From positions 1 through 7,294 of the forward strand of contig JAXJQF010000051.1 of assembly GCA_036311285.1 (NCBI GenBank): 7,294 nt of DNA, in the 5' to 3' direction. Positions 1 through 5,588 of the stretch are shown one piece after another. How positions within the stretch are numbered: position 1 is the stretch's first letter; every line of letters begins with the position of its first letter. The DNA comes from JAXJQF01 sp036311285. GTDB lineage: Bacteria > Pseudomonadota > Gammaproteobacteria > Enterobacterales > Succinivibrionaceae. The position numbers were made by a program, and so were the translations under genes. The notes under the pieces are model-generated. The model was not told where the DNA came from. It ran no database searches and was given only the letters and a program-made list of their open reading frames with translations.

Positions 1-81
1 ATACAGAATTGGGCAAAGGCTCTGAACCAGCTATCCTGTCTTGATGAAACCAGCACAAGGATAGCTAGGTACATTAGATAA
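1..81 (+). CDS. Possible 3' end of an unidentified gene (partial, weak)
   Basis: Frame 1 is open from the left edge for 26 codons and ends at TAA (79-81). The peptide ends in ETSTRIARYIR. I do not recognise the family. In favour of a real gene end: 28 of the first 60 bases are G or C, well above the flanking intergenic DNA, and the residue mix looks protein-like (W, aromatic and charged residues, basic end). Against it: 26 open codons can occur by chance. The different base composition could mean this is the tail of a transferred or mobile gene, for example a transposase, but no diagnostic motif is visible. If real, it converges on the minus-strand gene that ends at 149. Confidence 0.3.
   Translation: MQNWAKALNQLSCLDETSTRIARYIR
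29..66. repeat. Perfect 9-bp inverted repeat with 20-base loop
   Basis: AGCTATCCT at 29-37 is exactly complementary to AGGATAGCT at 58-66, with a 20-base loop at 38-57. The stem could form in RNA of either strand. There is no T-run directly after it on either strand (the first T-rich bases on the plus strand are at 82-86), so it is not a convincing intrinsic terminator. It lies within the possible partial reading frame at the left edge. Confidence 0.5.
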
Positions 82-148
82 TTTTTCAAAAGGGGCTTAA
101 CAAGGGTTTACACGGAATCGCGTTCACTCTCGATGATTTTGATTTAAA

Positions 149-484
149 TTATTCTGCTAAGTTTAATGTAAATACAGAATTTTCGCCTCCGAATGGGTTT
201 GCGATATATTTTTCTGCATCCCAGTCGTTATCGAATTTTTCTGAACCATCTTGCATGATGTATTGGAATCTATATTGGTAAACTTCCTTAGCTTCCTTTT
301 TCATGATTTTGATAGTAGTAGAGAATGTGCCAGCTTTTTTCTTTGCACCTTCGTCTAATTTGATTGGCTCCCAACCATTATGGTCACACAATAAATATAT
401 TTCTTTAGCCCCTTGAGCAGCTTCTTGTGAAATATTAAATGTTACATTAACAGCTGTTTTTAAAACTTTTTTAATTGTACTCAT
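149..484 (-). CDS. Stand-alone isoamylase early-set (AMPK/CBM48-like) glycogen-recognition protein
   Basis: This 111-residue cytoplasmic protein consists almost entirely of one immunoglobulin-like early-set domain of the kind found at the N-terminus of glycogen branching and debranching enzymes and in the AMPK beta subunit. Visible landmarks are the strand around residues 28-34 followed by NGW (36-38), the YQYRFQY strand (69-75), the DWDAEKY block (87-93) and NPFGGENS (96-103). These match small single-domain bacterial proteins annotated as isoamylase early set domain-containing. W38 and W88 are the likely sugar-stacking residues. There is no signal peptide and no catalytic domain, so it probably binds glycogen or another alpha-glucan, or acts as an adaptor. 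The start is supported by GAGGGAGA (complement of 489-496) four bases upstream. It shares the mutH strand but is 254 bases away, so it probably has its own promoter. The family is fairly sure; the ligand and role are inferred. Confidence 0.8.
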   Translation of the reverse strand: MSTIKKVLKTAVNVTFNISQEAAQGAKEIYLLCDHNGWEPIKLDEGAKKKAGTFSTTIKIMKKEAKEVYQYRFQYIMQDGSEKFDNDWDAEKYIANPFGGENSVFTLNLAE

Positions 485-738
485 CTATTCTCCCTCGCAT
501 ACTTTAGACATACTTTAGAGTTTAAATTTTTATATTTTTATAATTTTATCTATGTTAGTGTTCTTCATTGATCAAAATATCAACAAAAACATTTTATCTA
601 AAAATAGTTTAATAATAAACATAATATGAAATTTTTTGTCTTAAAATACGCGTTGAATAACACAATTTAACTTATTTTTATTTTTGAAATAAGAGAGAAA
701 ATAATAAATAATAAATTGAAATTAATATTATATCTTTA
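485..738. other. AT-rich intergenic spacer between mutH and the early-set gene
   Basis: No plausible gene is seen on either strand. The spacer must hold the 3' end of the mutH transcript and the 5' end of the next minus-strand gene. A 7-bp inverted repeat CTTATTT/AAATAAG (671-677 and 687-693) is followed on the minus strand by only a short U-poor stretch, so it is a weak terminator candidate at best. Apart from it and the weak promoter, I see only A/T-rich sequence. Confidence 0.5.
547..575 (-). promoter_or_regulatory. Candidate promoter of the early-set domain gene
   Basis: On the minus strand a TTGATC -35-like hexamer (570-575) is followed after 17 bases by TAGATA (547-552), about 62 bases before the ATG at 484. 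The hexamers match the sigma-70 consensus at 4/6 and 3/6, which is weak, and the surrounding DNA is so AT-rich that chance matches are expected. Confidence 0.2.
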
Positions 739-1359
739 TTAGTTTAAAAAGTATTTTTGTATTAACATGGATGTGAAATTTTTTCTTAAATAGAAACCAT
801 ATTGTTTTTTGTCATCGACTTTACCAATTGGTCTTAGCTGCATGTATTCACCAATTGAGGCTGGGATGTTTTCTTTATCGTTATGGATAATGTATTCTAG
901 GATTTCTTCAAAATCGGTTTTTAGTAGCTTAAATTCTTCATCATTCATTTTCCAAAGGAATGATTGACCTATGTGACGTTCTCCTATTGGTATATCCTTT
1001 TCTCCTTCTACTGGTACCCATAATACTTGTTTAATCTTGTTGTAGACATTTGAATTTTCAAATGATAATCCACAGAGATTATTTAAGTGAGCAACGCAAA
1101 TATGTGTGGTTTCTGCGGGGGAACCATTGAATTTTATCGGAATTGTTTTTAATTCCAGATTGATTGATGGGAAGTCTTGTATTGGATTTGAGCCAGCTGA
1201 AGCACCAAGTGCGATTTCAACAAGTTGTCCTATAAAACCTTTAGCTGATTTAGGATTGTGTGGTAATGGAATTTGTAGTGCTTTTGCAAGCTCTGCAATT
1301 GTCATTCCTGTAATGTTATTTGCTCTTTGTATTGCTTGTTCTATTGTTTTTGGGTGCAT
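739..1359 (-). CDS. mutH: DNA mismatch repair endonuclease MutH
   Basis: MutH nicks the unmethylated strand at hemimethylated GATC sites when activated by MutS and MutL, directing mismatch repair to the new strand. The 206 residues align through most of their length with E. coli MutH (229 aa). The type II restriction-like catalytic set is complete: E48, D62 and E69-x-K71, equivalent to E56, D70, E77 and K79. The LGASAGS block (51-57) and the C-terminal GFYLRKNFTS block are also conserved. It is shorter because about 8 N-terminal residues are absent and the loop between LRP and GFYL is trimmed. An in-frame stop lies four codons upstream and no other start codon intervenes, so the ATG at 1359 is fixed, although no good Shine-Dalgarno precedes it. 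It is divergent from rppH, as in E. coli relatives. Its presence implies a Dam-type GATC methylase elsewhere in the genome. Confidence 0.96.
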   Translation of the reverse strand: MHPKTIEQAIQRANNITGMTIAELAKALQIPLPHNPKSAKGFIGQLVEIALGASAGSNPIQDFPSINLELKTIPIKFNGSPAETTHICVAHLNNLCGLSFENSNVYNKIKQVLWVPVEGEKDIPIGERHIGQSFLWKMNDEEFKLLKTDFEEILEYIIHNDKENIPASIGEYMQLRPIGKVDDKKQYGFYLRKNFTSMLIQKYFLN

Positions 1360-1399
1360 GTTTAAAGTTCAAAAATTAACTTATAGATTAAGGAATTTA

Positions 1400-1408
1400 T
1401 GTGGATAA
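1400..1408 (-). promoter_or_regulatory. Exact DnaA box (TTATCCACA) upstream of mutH
   Basis: The minus strand reads TTATCCACA, identical to the high-affinity E. coli DnaA box, 41-49 bases upstream of the mutH ATG in the divergent intergenic region. DnaA bound here could repress or tune mutH transcription in step with replication. The motif is seen directly. The regulatory role is inference, and an isolated 9-mer can occur by chance. Confidence 0.4.
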
Positions 1409-1417
1409 TTAGCTCAG

Positions 1418-1448
1418 ATATTAAGTCACGTATTTTATTAAAAATCAA
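1418..1448 (-). promoter_or_regulatory. Candidate mutH promoter
   Basis: On the minus strand TTGATT (1443-1448) and TAATAT (1418-1423) are spaced by 19 bases, each matching the consensus at 4/6. The DnaA box at 1400-1408 would then lie near the transcription start. Two perfect TATAAT hexamers also exist further upstream on the same strand (1452-1457 and 1467-1472), but neither has a convincing -35 partner. The true promoter cannot be decided from the sequence. Confidence 0.2.
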
Positions 1449-1569
1449 TTTATTATATCCAAAAATATTATAAAAAAAAATAATTTGAGCAAGTTAAAAC
1501 AAGGACAATTTAAAAGGTCAGTAAAATTTTTAATATGATAAAATGCTACTAAGTTAATTATGTTATCAA

Positions 1570-1590
1570 TTTTCAATTTTGTATTGAAAA
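1570..1590. promoter_or_regulatory. Operator-like palindrome overlapping the rppH -35
   Basis: TTTTCAAT (1570-1577) and ATTGAAAA (1583-1590) form a perfect 8-bp inverted repeat with a 5-base centre. The left half is also part of a tandem CAATTTT repeat (1567-1580). The right half contains TTGAAA (1584-1589), the best -35 hexamer upstream of rppH. A repressor bound here would block that promoter. AT-only chance palindromes are a real alternative, although the paired CAA/TTG cores make this one more specific than plain A/T runs. Confidence 0.35.
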
Positions 1591-1614
1591 ATTTGGTACT
1601 TAACTCTATGTAAT
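1584..1614 (+). promoter_or_regulatory. Candidate promoter of the rppH-ptsP-thyA-sdhE-srmB block
   Basis: TTGAAA (1584-1589, 5/6 to consensus) is followed after 19 bases by TGTAAT (1609-1614, 5/6). The spacing is longer than the ideal 17. An overlapping TATGTA (1607-1612) gives spacing 17 but a poorer match. Transcription would start near 1620, leaving a leader of roughly 25-30 bases before the GTG at 1648. It is the best placed candidate I found for the operon. Confidence 0.35.
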
Positions 1615-1647
1615 TATTGTTAGTGTAAAGTTATTTGGTATTCAAAA

Positions 1648-2202
1648 GTGATCGATAAAGAGGGCTATAGACCTAATGTAGGTATTGTTTTATGTAACAG
1701 TGCTGGACAGGTTTTATGGGCAAGAAGAATTGGCCAAAATTCATGGCAGTTTCCACAAGGTGGAATAAAGGAAGGAGAGTCGGCCGAGTCTGCTATGTAC
1801 CGTGAATTAGATGAAGAATTAGGCCTAAATCCAAAAGACGTTACAATATTAGCAATCTCAAAATGTTGGTATAAATACAAATTACCAAGTCGTTTGATTA
1901 GAAGAGATGAATCACCTGTTTGTATAGGACAAAAGCAGAAGTGGTTTTTGTTAAAAATTAAAACGAATGTTGAGAATAAAATTGATTTTAATCATACAAA
2001 AAGTCCTGAATTTGATTTTTGGAAGTGGGTTAGCTATTGGTATCCTATTAGGCAAGTAGTTGTATTTAAAAGGGATGTTTACCGTAAAGTGTTAAAGGAA
2101 TTTATGGTAAGTGCACTTCCAAGAAATATCACTCCAAATGGAAAACTTAAAGGATGTGCTCGTTCGAATGGGGATAGTCGAACAAGGAGGAAATTTTGTT
2201 AA
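1648..2202 (+). CDS. rppH: RNA pyrophosphohydrolase RppH (Nudix)
   Basis: RppH removes pyrophosphate from the 5' triphosphate end of RNAs, leaving a monophosphate that stimulates RNase E decay. The complete Nudix signature lies at residues 38-60: G38, E44, R52-E53, E56-E57 and G59, where the glutamates bind the catalytic metal. The family-typical opening GYRPNVG (6-12), WQFPQGG (33-39), PVCIGQKQKWFLL and WVSYWYPIRQVV are all present. The protein has 184 residues (176 in E. coli) and ends in a basic, low-complexity tail that probably lies outside the fold. The GTG start is chosen because the following IDKEGYRPNVG matches the E. coli N-terminus. The ribosome binding site before it is weak. The last 7 bases overlap ptsP, and the tail codons hold the strong Shine-Dalgarno for ptsP, suggesting coupled translation. 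Confidence 0.97.
   Translation: MIDKEGYRPNVGIVLCNSAGQVLWARRIGQNSWQFPQGGIKEGESAESAMYRELDEELGLNPKDVTILAISKCWYKYKLPSRLIRRDESPVCIGQKQKWFLLKIKTNVENKIDFNHTKSPEFDFWKWVSYWYPIRQVVVFKRDVYRKVLKEFMVSALPRNITPNGKLKGCARSNGDSRTRRKFC
2184..2198 (+). promoter_or_regulatory. Strong Shine-Dalgarno deciding the TTG start of ptsP
   Basis: AAGGAGG (2184-2190) is a full-length anti-16S match, five bases before the TTG at 2196. It lies inside the last codons of rppH. The perfect site fits the use of a poor TTG codon and fixes the start, because the encoded MLTILRQIVE matches the known PtsP N-terminus. Confidence 0.75.
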
Positions 2203-4448
2203 CAATATTAAGACAGATAGTCGAAGAAGTTTTAAGTAAAAACGATATCAATCAGTCCTTAAGAGAACTAGTTCAGAGAACTAGAAAGGCTCTTAAGGTA
2301 GATTGTTGTTCCGTTTATTTAACTGAACCTAATAGACAAAGATATCGTTTAGCTGCAACAGATGGATTGTTAGAAGAATCTGTAGGTAAGGTAATTCTTA
2401 GATATGGTGAAGGCTTAGTAGGTTTAGTTGGTGAAAGAAAGGAGTTAATAAATCTAGCTGAAGCTCAAAATCATCCTAATTTTAAATATATTCCTGAAAT
2501 TGGTGAAGAAGAGTTTAAATCATTCTTGGGTATGCCTATTGAGCATGACGGAGTGGTATTGGGTGTATTTATTATTCAGCAAAAAGAAAGTCGTCAATTT
2601 GATGATGAAGAAGAGTCTTTTATTGTTACATTAACAGCTCAGCTTGCTTCGTTTATATACGCTAAGCAATTAAAGAGCAATGGAAATATTTCACAAGAAC
2701 CAATAGCTTGTTCTTTTGGTTTTGGTGGAGTTGGTATTGCTAAAGCATGGTTATGGCAACCACAAATGGAATTAGAACAGATTGTGTATAAAACAACAGA
2801 CGATTGTGAAATGCAAATTGATTTGTTTGATCAAGCTTTATTCCAATTACAATGCCATTATGACAATTTATCACTAGGCTTTAATGTAAAGATTGTTAAT
2901 AAGATTAAAGAAATCTCAAACTTATTCACAAGCTATCAAGATTTAATTGAAGAAGGTGGATTAAGAGATGAGGTTATTAAAATAATTCAAGAAGAACATT
3001 TAACTGCAGTGTCAGCTATTAAGAAAGTTGCTGAGAGTTATATAAGTCAACAACAAGCGGGAAAGATTTCTTCTGACTTAGATATTAGAGATTTAGCTCA
3101 AAGATTAATATCTAGACTAACTCATAGCAATATAGATGAGTTTAATTTTGATGAACCTGTTATTTTACTTGCAGAGGAAATTACAGCTTCTTTAATAGCG
3201 GAGTTTCCAAAGGTTAAGCTTGTAGGTATTGTTTCATTAAAGGGGTCTGAACATAGTGTAGCTGCTATTGTTGCTAAGAGTTTAAACATCCCAACAGTAA
3301 TGGGGGTTGATTTATCGTTAGAAAGTTTAGATCGTAAATTATTTGTTGTTGATGGTAAGAGAAAAGAGTTAGTTATTGAACCTCAAGCTGCAGTACTAAT
3401 TGAGTATCAAGGTGAAAAGACAGATAGTTTAGAAAAACAAAAGTTATATGATGAAGAAAAGGATTTACCAGCAATTACTGAAGATGGTATTAGAATTGAC
3501 GTTCAATTAAATGCGGGTTTAAGCCTAGAAAATGAAGGTGAGGATTTAAATTCATGTATCGATAATATTGGTTTGTATCGTACAGAAATTGAATTTATGA
3601 TGCGTAAATCTTTCCCAACAGAATTAGAAGAAAGCATTAATTATGAGTCGTATCTAAAGAACTTCTCTAACAAGCGTGTAAGAATGCGAACTTTAGATGT
3701 TGGTGGTGATAAACCATTACCATATTTATCTTTAGAAGAAGATAACCCATTCCTTGGTTGGAGAGGTATAAGAATAAGTCTTGATAGACCTAATTTGTTA
3801 CTAAAGCAGTTTAGAGCAATGCTTAAGGCTAACAGAAAGTATGAAAATCTTGAAATTATGTTACCGATGGTATCTAGTTTAGAAGAAGTTAAGAAGGCTA
3901 AAGAGTTATTAGATCAAGCACATAAGGAAATATGTGAGGAATATAGTGACATTATCGCTTGTCCAAAACTTGGAGCAATGATTGAAGTTCCTGCAGTTTT
4001 ATTTATATTAGAAGATTTAGCTCAATATTGCGATTTCTTCTCAATTGGAAGTAATGATTTAACTCAATATGTATTAGCTATAGAAAGAGCTAATTCAAAA
4101 GTAGCAAAATTGTATGATTCATTTCAACCTTCTATAGTTAGAATATTAGCAAGAGCATTTAGAATCTGTGATAAAGAAATAAATCGTCCAATATCTGTAT
4201 GTGGGGAACTTGCGGGTTCTCCTTTAGGTGCATTAATGTTAGTATCTATAGGTTACAGAGAATTAAGTATGAATTACTCTTCAATTCCTGAAATTAAGTA
4301 CATTTTAAGAAGAGTAAGTATTAAAGAGTTAGAAGAAGTGTTCGCAAAGGCTATTAAATTGTCTAGTGCAAAAGAAATCAAGGATTTATATGTACAATAC
4401 GCAAAATCCAAAGGTTTATGGTCTTTAATTGGTGAACGTAAAAATTAG
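2196..4448 (+). CDS. ptsP: PtsP (nitrogen-PTS Enzyme I) with the active-site histidine missing
   Basis: PtsP normally takes phosphate from PEP onto a histidine and passes it to NPr (PtsO) in the nitrogen-related PTS. This 750-residue protein (748 in E. coli) has an N-terminal GAF sensor (about 10-160), the NPr-docking helical part (about 175-305), the swivelling phospho-His domain (about 315-395) and the PEP-binding barrel (about 420-715). The barrel is intact: R462, R498, E597, N620, D621, R631 and C669 match R296, R332, E431, N454, D455, R465 and C502 of Enzyme I. However, the usual SHAAI motif reads SVAAI. V355 sits exactly where the phosphorylated histidine belongs (107 residues before R462, as in Enzyme I), and the only nearby histidine is H353. 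The conserved ERA-x-D linker is also changed (QQQ at 285-287). The gene overlaps rppH by 7 bases and is followed 18 bases later by thyA, without lgt. Family assignment is certain; phosphotransfer activity is doubtful. Confidence 0.96.
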   Translation: MLTILRQIVEEVLSKNDINQSLRELVQRTRKALKVDCCSVYLTEPNRQRYRLAATDGLLEESVGKVILRYGEGLVGLVGERKELINLAEAQNHPNFKYIPEIGEEEFKSFLGMPIEHDGVVLGVFIIQQKESRQFDDEEESFIVTLTAQLASFIYAKQLKSNGNISQEPIACSFGFGGVGIAKAWLWQPQMELEQIVYKTTDDCEMQIDLFDQALFQLQCHYDNLSLGFNVKIVNKIKEISNLFTSYQDLIEEGGLRDEVIKIIQEEHLTAVSAIKKVAESYISQQQAGKISSDLDIRDLAQRLISRLTHSNIDEFNFDEPVILLAEEITASLIAEFPKVKLVGIVSLKGSEHSVAAIVAKSLNIPTVMGVDLSLESLDRKLFVVDGKRKELVIEPQAAVLIEYQGEKTDSLEKQKLYDEEKDLPAITEDGIRIDVQLNAGLSLENEGEDLNSCIDNIGLYRTEIEFMMRKSFPTELEESINYESYLKNFSNKRVRMRTLDVGGDKPLPYLSLEEDNPFLGWRGIRISLDRPNLLLKQFRAMLKANRKYENLEIMLPMVSSLEEVKKAKELLDQAHKEICEEYSDIIACPKLGAMIEVPAVLFILEDLAQYCDFFSIGSNDLTQYVLAIERANSKVAKLYDSFQPSIVRILARAFRICDKEINRPISVCGELAGSPLGALMLVSIGYRELSMNYSSIPEIKYILRRVSIKELEEVFAKAIKLSSAKEIKDLYVQYAKSKGLWSLIGERKN

Positions 4449-4466
4449 GCAAGAGGCTTTTGAATT

Positions 4467-5261
4467 ATGAAACAATACTTGGATTTGTTACAACACATTT
4501 TAGATAACGGTGCTATTAAAACTGATAGAACAGGAACAGGTACTCGTTCTGTATTTGGATATCAAATGCGTTTTGATTTAAGTAAAGGATTTCCATTAGT
4601 AACAACTAAGAAGTGTCATTTAAGGTCAATCATTCATGAACTATTATGGTTCTTAAATGGGGATACTAACATTAAGTATCTTCATGACAATAAGGTTACT
4701 ATTTGGGATGAATGGGCTGATGAAAAAGGAGATTTAGGTCCAATCTATGGTTATCAATGGCGTTCATGGCCAACTCATGATGGTAGACACATTGACCAGA
4801 TTACTAACGTTATCAATCAAATTAAGAACACTCCTGATAGTAGACGCTTAATTGTAAGTGCTTGGAATGTTGCTGATATCGATAATATGAAATTACCTCC
4901 ATGTCATGCGTTTTTCCAATTTTATGTAGCAGATGGTAAGTTAAGCTGTCAGTTGTATCAAAGAAGCTGTGATACCTTCTTAGGTTTACCATTTAATATA
5001 GCTAGTTATTCACTTTTATTACACATGGTTGCTCAACAATGCGATTTAATTCCAGGTGAGTTTGTGTGGACGGGGGGTGATGTTCATTTATATTCAAATC
5101 ATATTGAACAAGCAAATCTTCAATTATCAAGAGAACCAAGAGAGCTTCCAACCTTTAGATTTGCTAGAAAACCTGATTCTATTTTTGATTACAAGTTCGA
5201 AGATTTTATTATTGAAGGCTATGATCCTCACCCTGTAATCAAAGCTCCAATTGCAGTTTAG
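4467..5261 (+). CDS. thyA: Thymidylate synthase ThyA
   Basis: ThyA methylates dUMP to dTMP using 5,10-methylene-tetrahydrofolate, the de novo route to thymine nucleotides in the cytoplasm. At 264 residues it has exactly the E. coli length and aligns without gaps. Seen directly are DRTGTGT near the start (R21 region), the PPCHAFFQFYV active site with nucleophile C146, the paired arginines in PDSRR (126-127), the QRSCD block with R166, the PFNIASY folate/dUMP segment with N177, and H207 and Y209 in DVHLYSNH. It closes with the family-typical GYDPHP...KAPIAV end. AAGAGG (4451-4456) lies 10 bases before the ATG. It follows ptsP after 18 bases; in enterobacteria lgt lies between these two genes and would normally contact or overlap thyA. 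Nothing suggests loss of function. Confidence 0.98.
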   Translation: MKQYLDLLQHILDNGAIKTDRTGTGTRSVFGYQMRFDLSKGFPLVTTKKCHLRSIIHELLWFLNGDTNIKYLHDNKVTIWDEWADEKGDLGPIYGYQWRSWPTHDGRHIDQITNVINQIKNTPDSRRLIVSAWNVADIDNMKLPPCHAFFQFYVADGKLSCQLYQRSCDTFLGLPFNIASYSLLLHMVAQQCDLIPGEFVWTGGDVHLYSNHIEQANLQLSREPRELPTFRFARKPDSIFDYKFEDFIIEGYDPHPVIKAPIAV

Positions 5262-5301
5262 AAAATATGTAACTTTATAAATAGAATTGGATGGAAATGT
5301 A

Positions 5302-5574
5302 ATGATAGATGATAATAGATTTGATAAGATTCGTTGGAACTCTAGAAGAGGAATGAAGGAACTTGATTTAATGTTAGAACCTTTTGTTGAATCTTATTTA
5401 CCAACAGCTAGTGAAGAAATTGTAAATGATTATGAATATTTACTAGAATGCTCAGACCTAGAACTAGTACGTTTTGTTTTAAGAAGACAGGTTCCAACAG
5501 ATGAAAGAATCTTAAAGATTGTGAACATTATAATTTCATATCACGATGAGCTTCTTAGTAAAGAAAATAATTAA
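5302..5574 (+). CDS. sdhE: FAD assembly factor SdhE (YgfY/CptB family)
   Basis: SdhE helps attach FAD covalently to the flavoprotein subunit of succinate dehydrogenase and fumarate reductase. The hallmark RGxxE motif is present as R16-G17-M-K-E20 within RRGMKELD, following the RxxW segment as in E. coli SdhE (IHWACRRGMRELD). The rest is a short helical bundle with the typical LLECSDLELVRFVL helix. I place the start at the ATG at 5302, giving 90 residues (88 in E. coli). A longer reading from TTG 5287 adds only five residues (95 in total) with no family support, and a short GGA (5293-5295) sits six bases before the ATG. The gene lies 40 bases after thyA and 14 before srmB, probably in the same transcript. 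In enterobacteria it sits with ygfX instead, and no ygfX is seen here. Confidence 0.9.
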   Translation: MIDDNRFDKIRWNSRRGMKELDLMLEPFVESYLPTASEEIVNDYEYLLECSDLELVRFVLRRQVPTDERILKIVNIIISYHDELLSKENN

Positions 5575-5588
5575 AGGATTAAATATTA

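Noticed and set aside
29..90. Intrinsic terminator at the left edge
   Set aside because: The stem is good, but no T-run follows it directly on either strand and the loop is 20 bases.
566..583. FNR-like site TTGAT...ATCAA upstream of the early-set gene
   Set aside because: The half sites are separated by six bases instead of the four required for an FNR box.
1106..1408. Plus-strand open frame of 100 codons
   Set aside because: It lies almost wholly antisense to mutH, whose full conserved sequence is clear, and has no family resemblance of its own.
1665..1880. Minus-strand open frame of 71 codons
   Set aside because: It is antisense to the Nudix domain of rppH and is a shadow of that coding sequence.
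5056..5238. Plus-strand open frame of 60 codons inside thyA
   Set aside because: It is an alternative frame of a gap-free, highly conserved thyA region.
5287..5301. Upstream TTG start for sdhE
   Set aside because: It adds five residues without family support; the ATG at 5302 gives the usual length and N-terminus.
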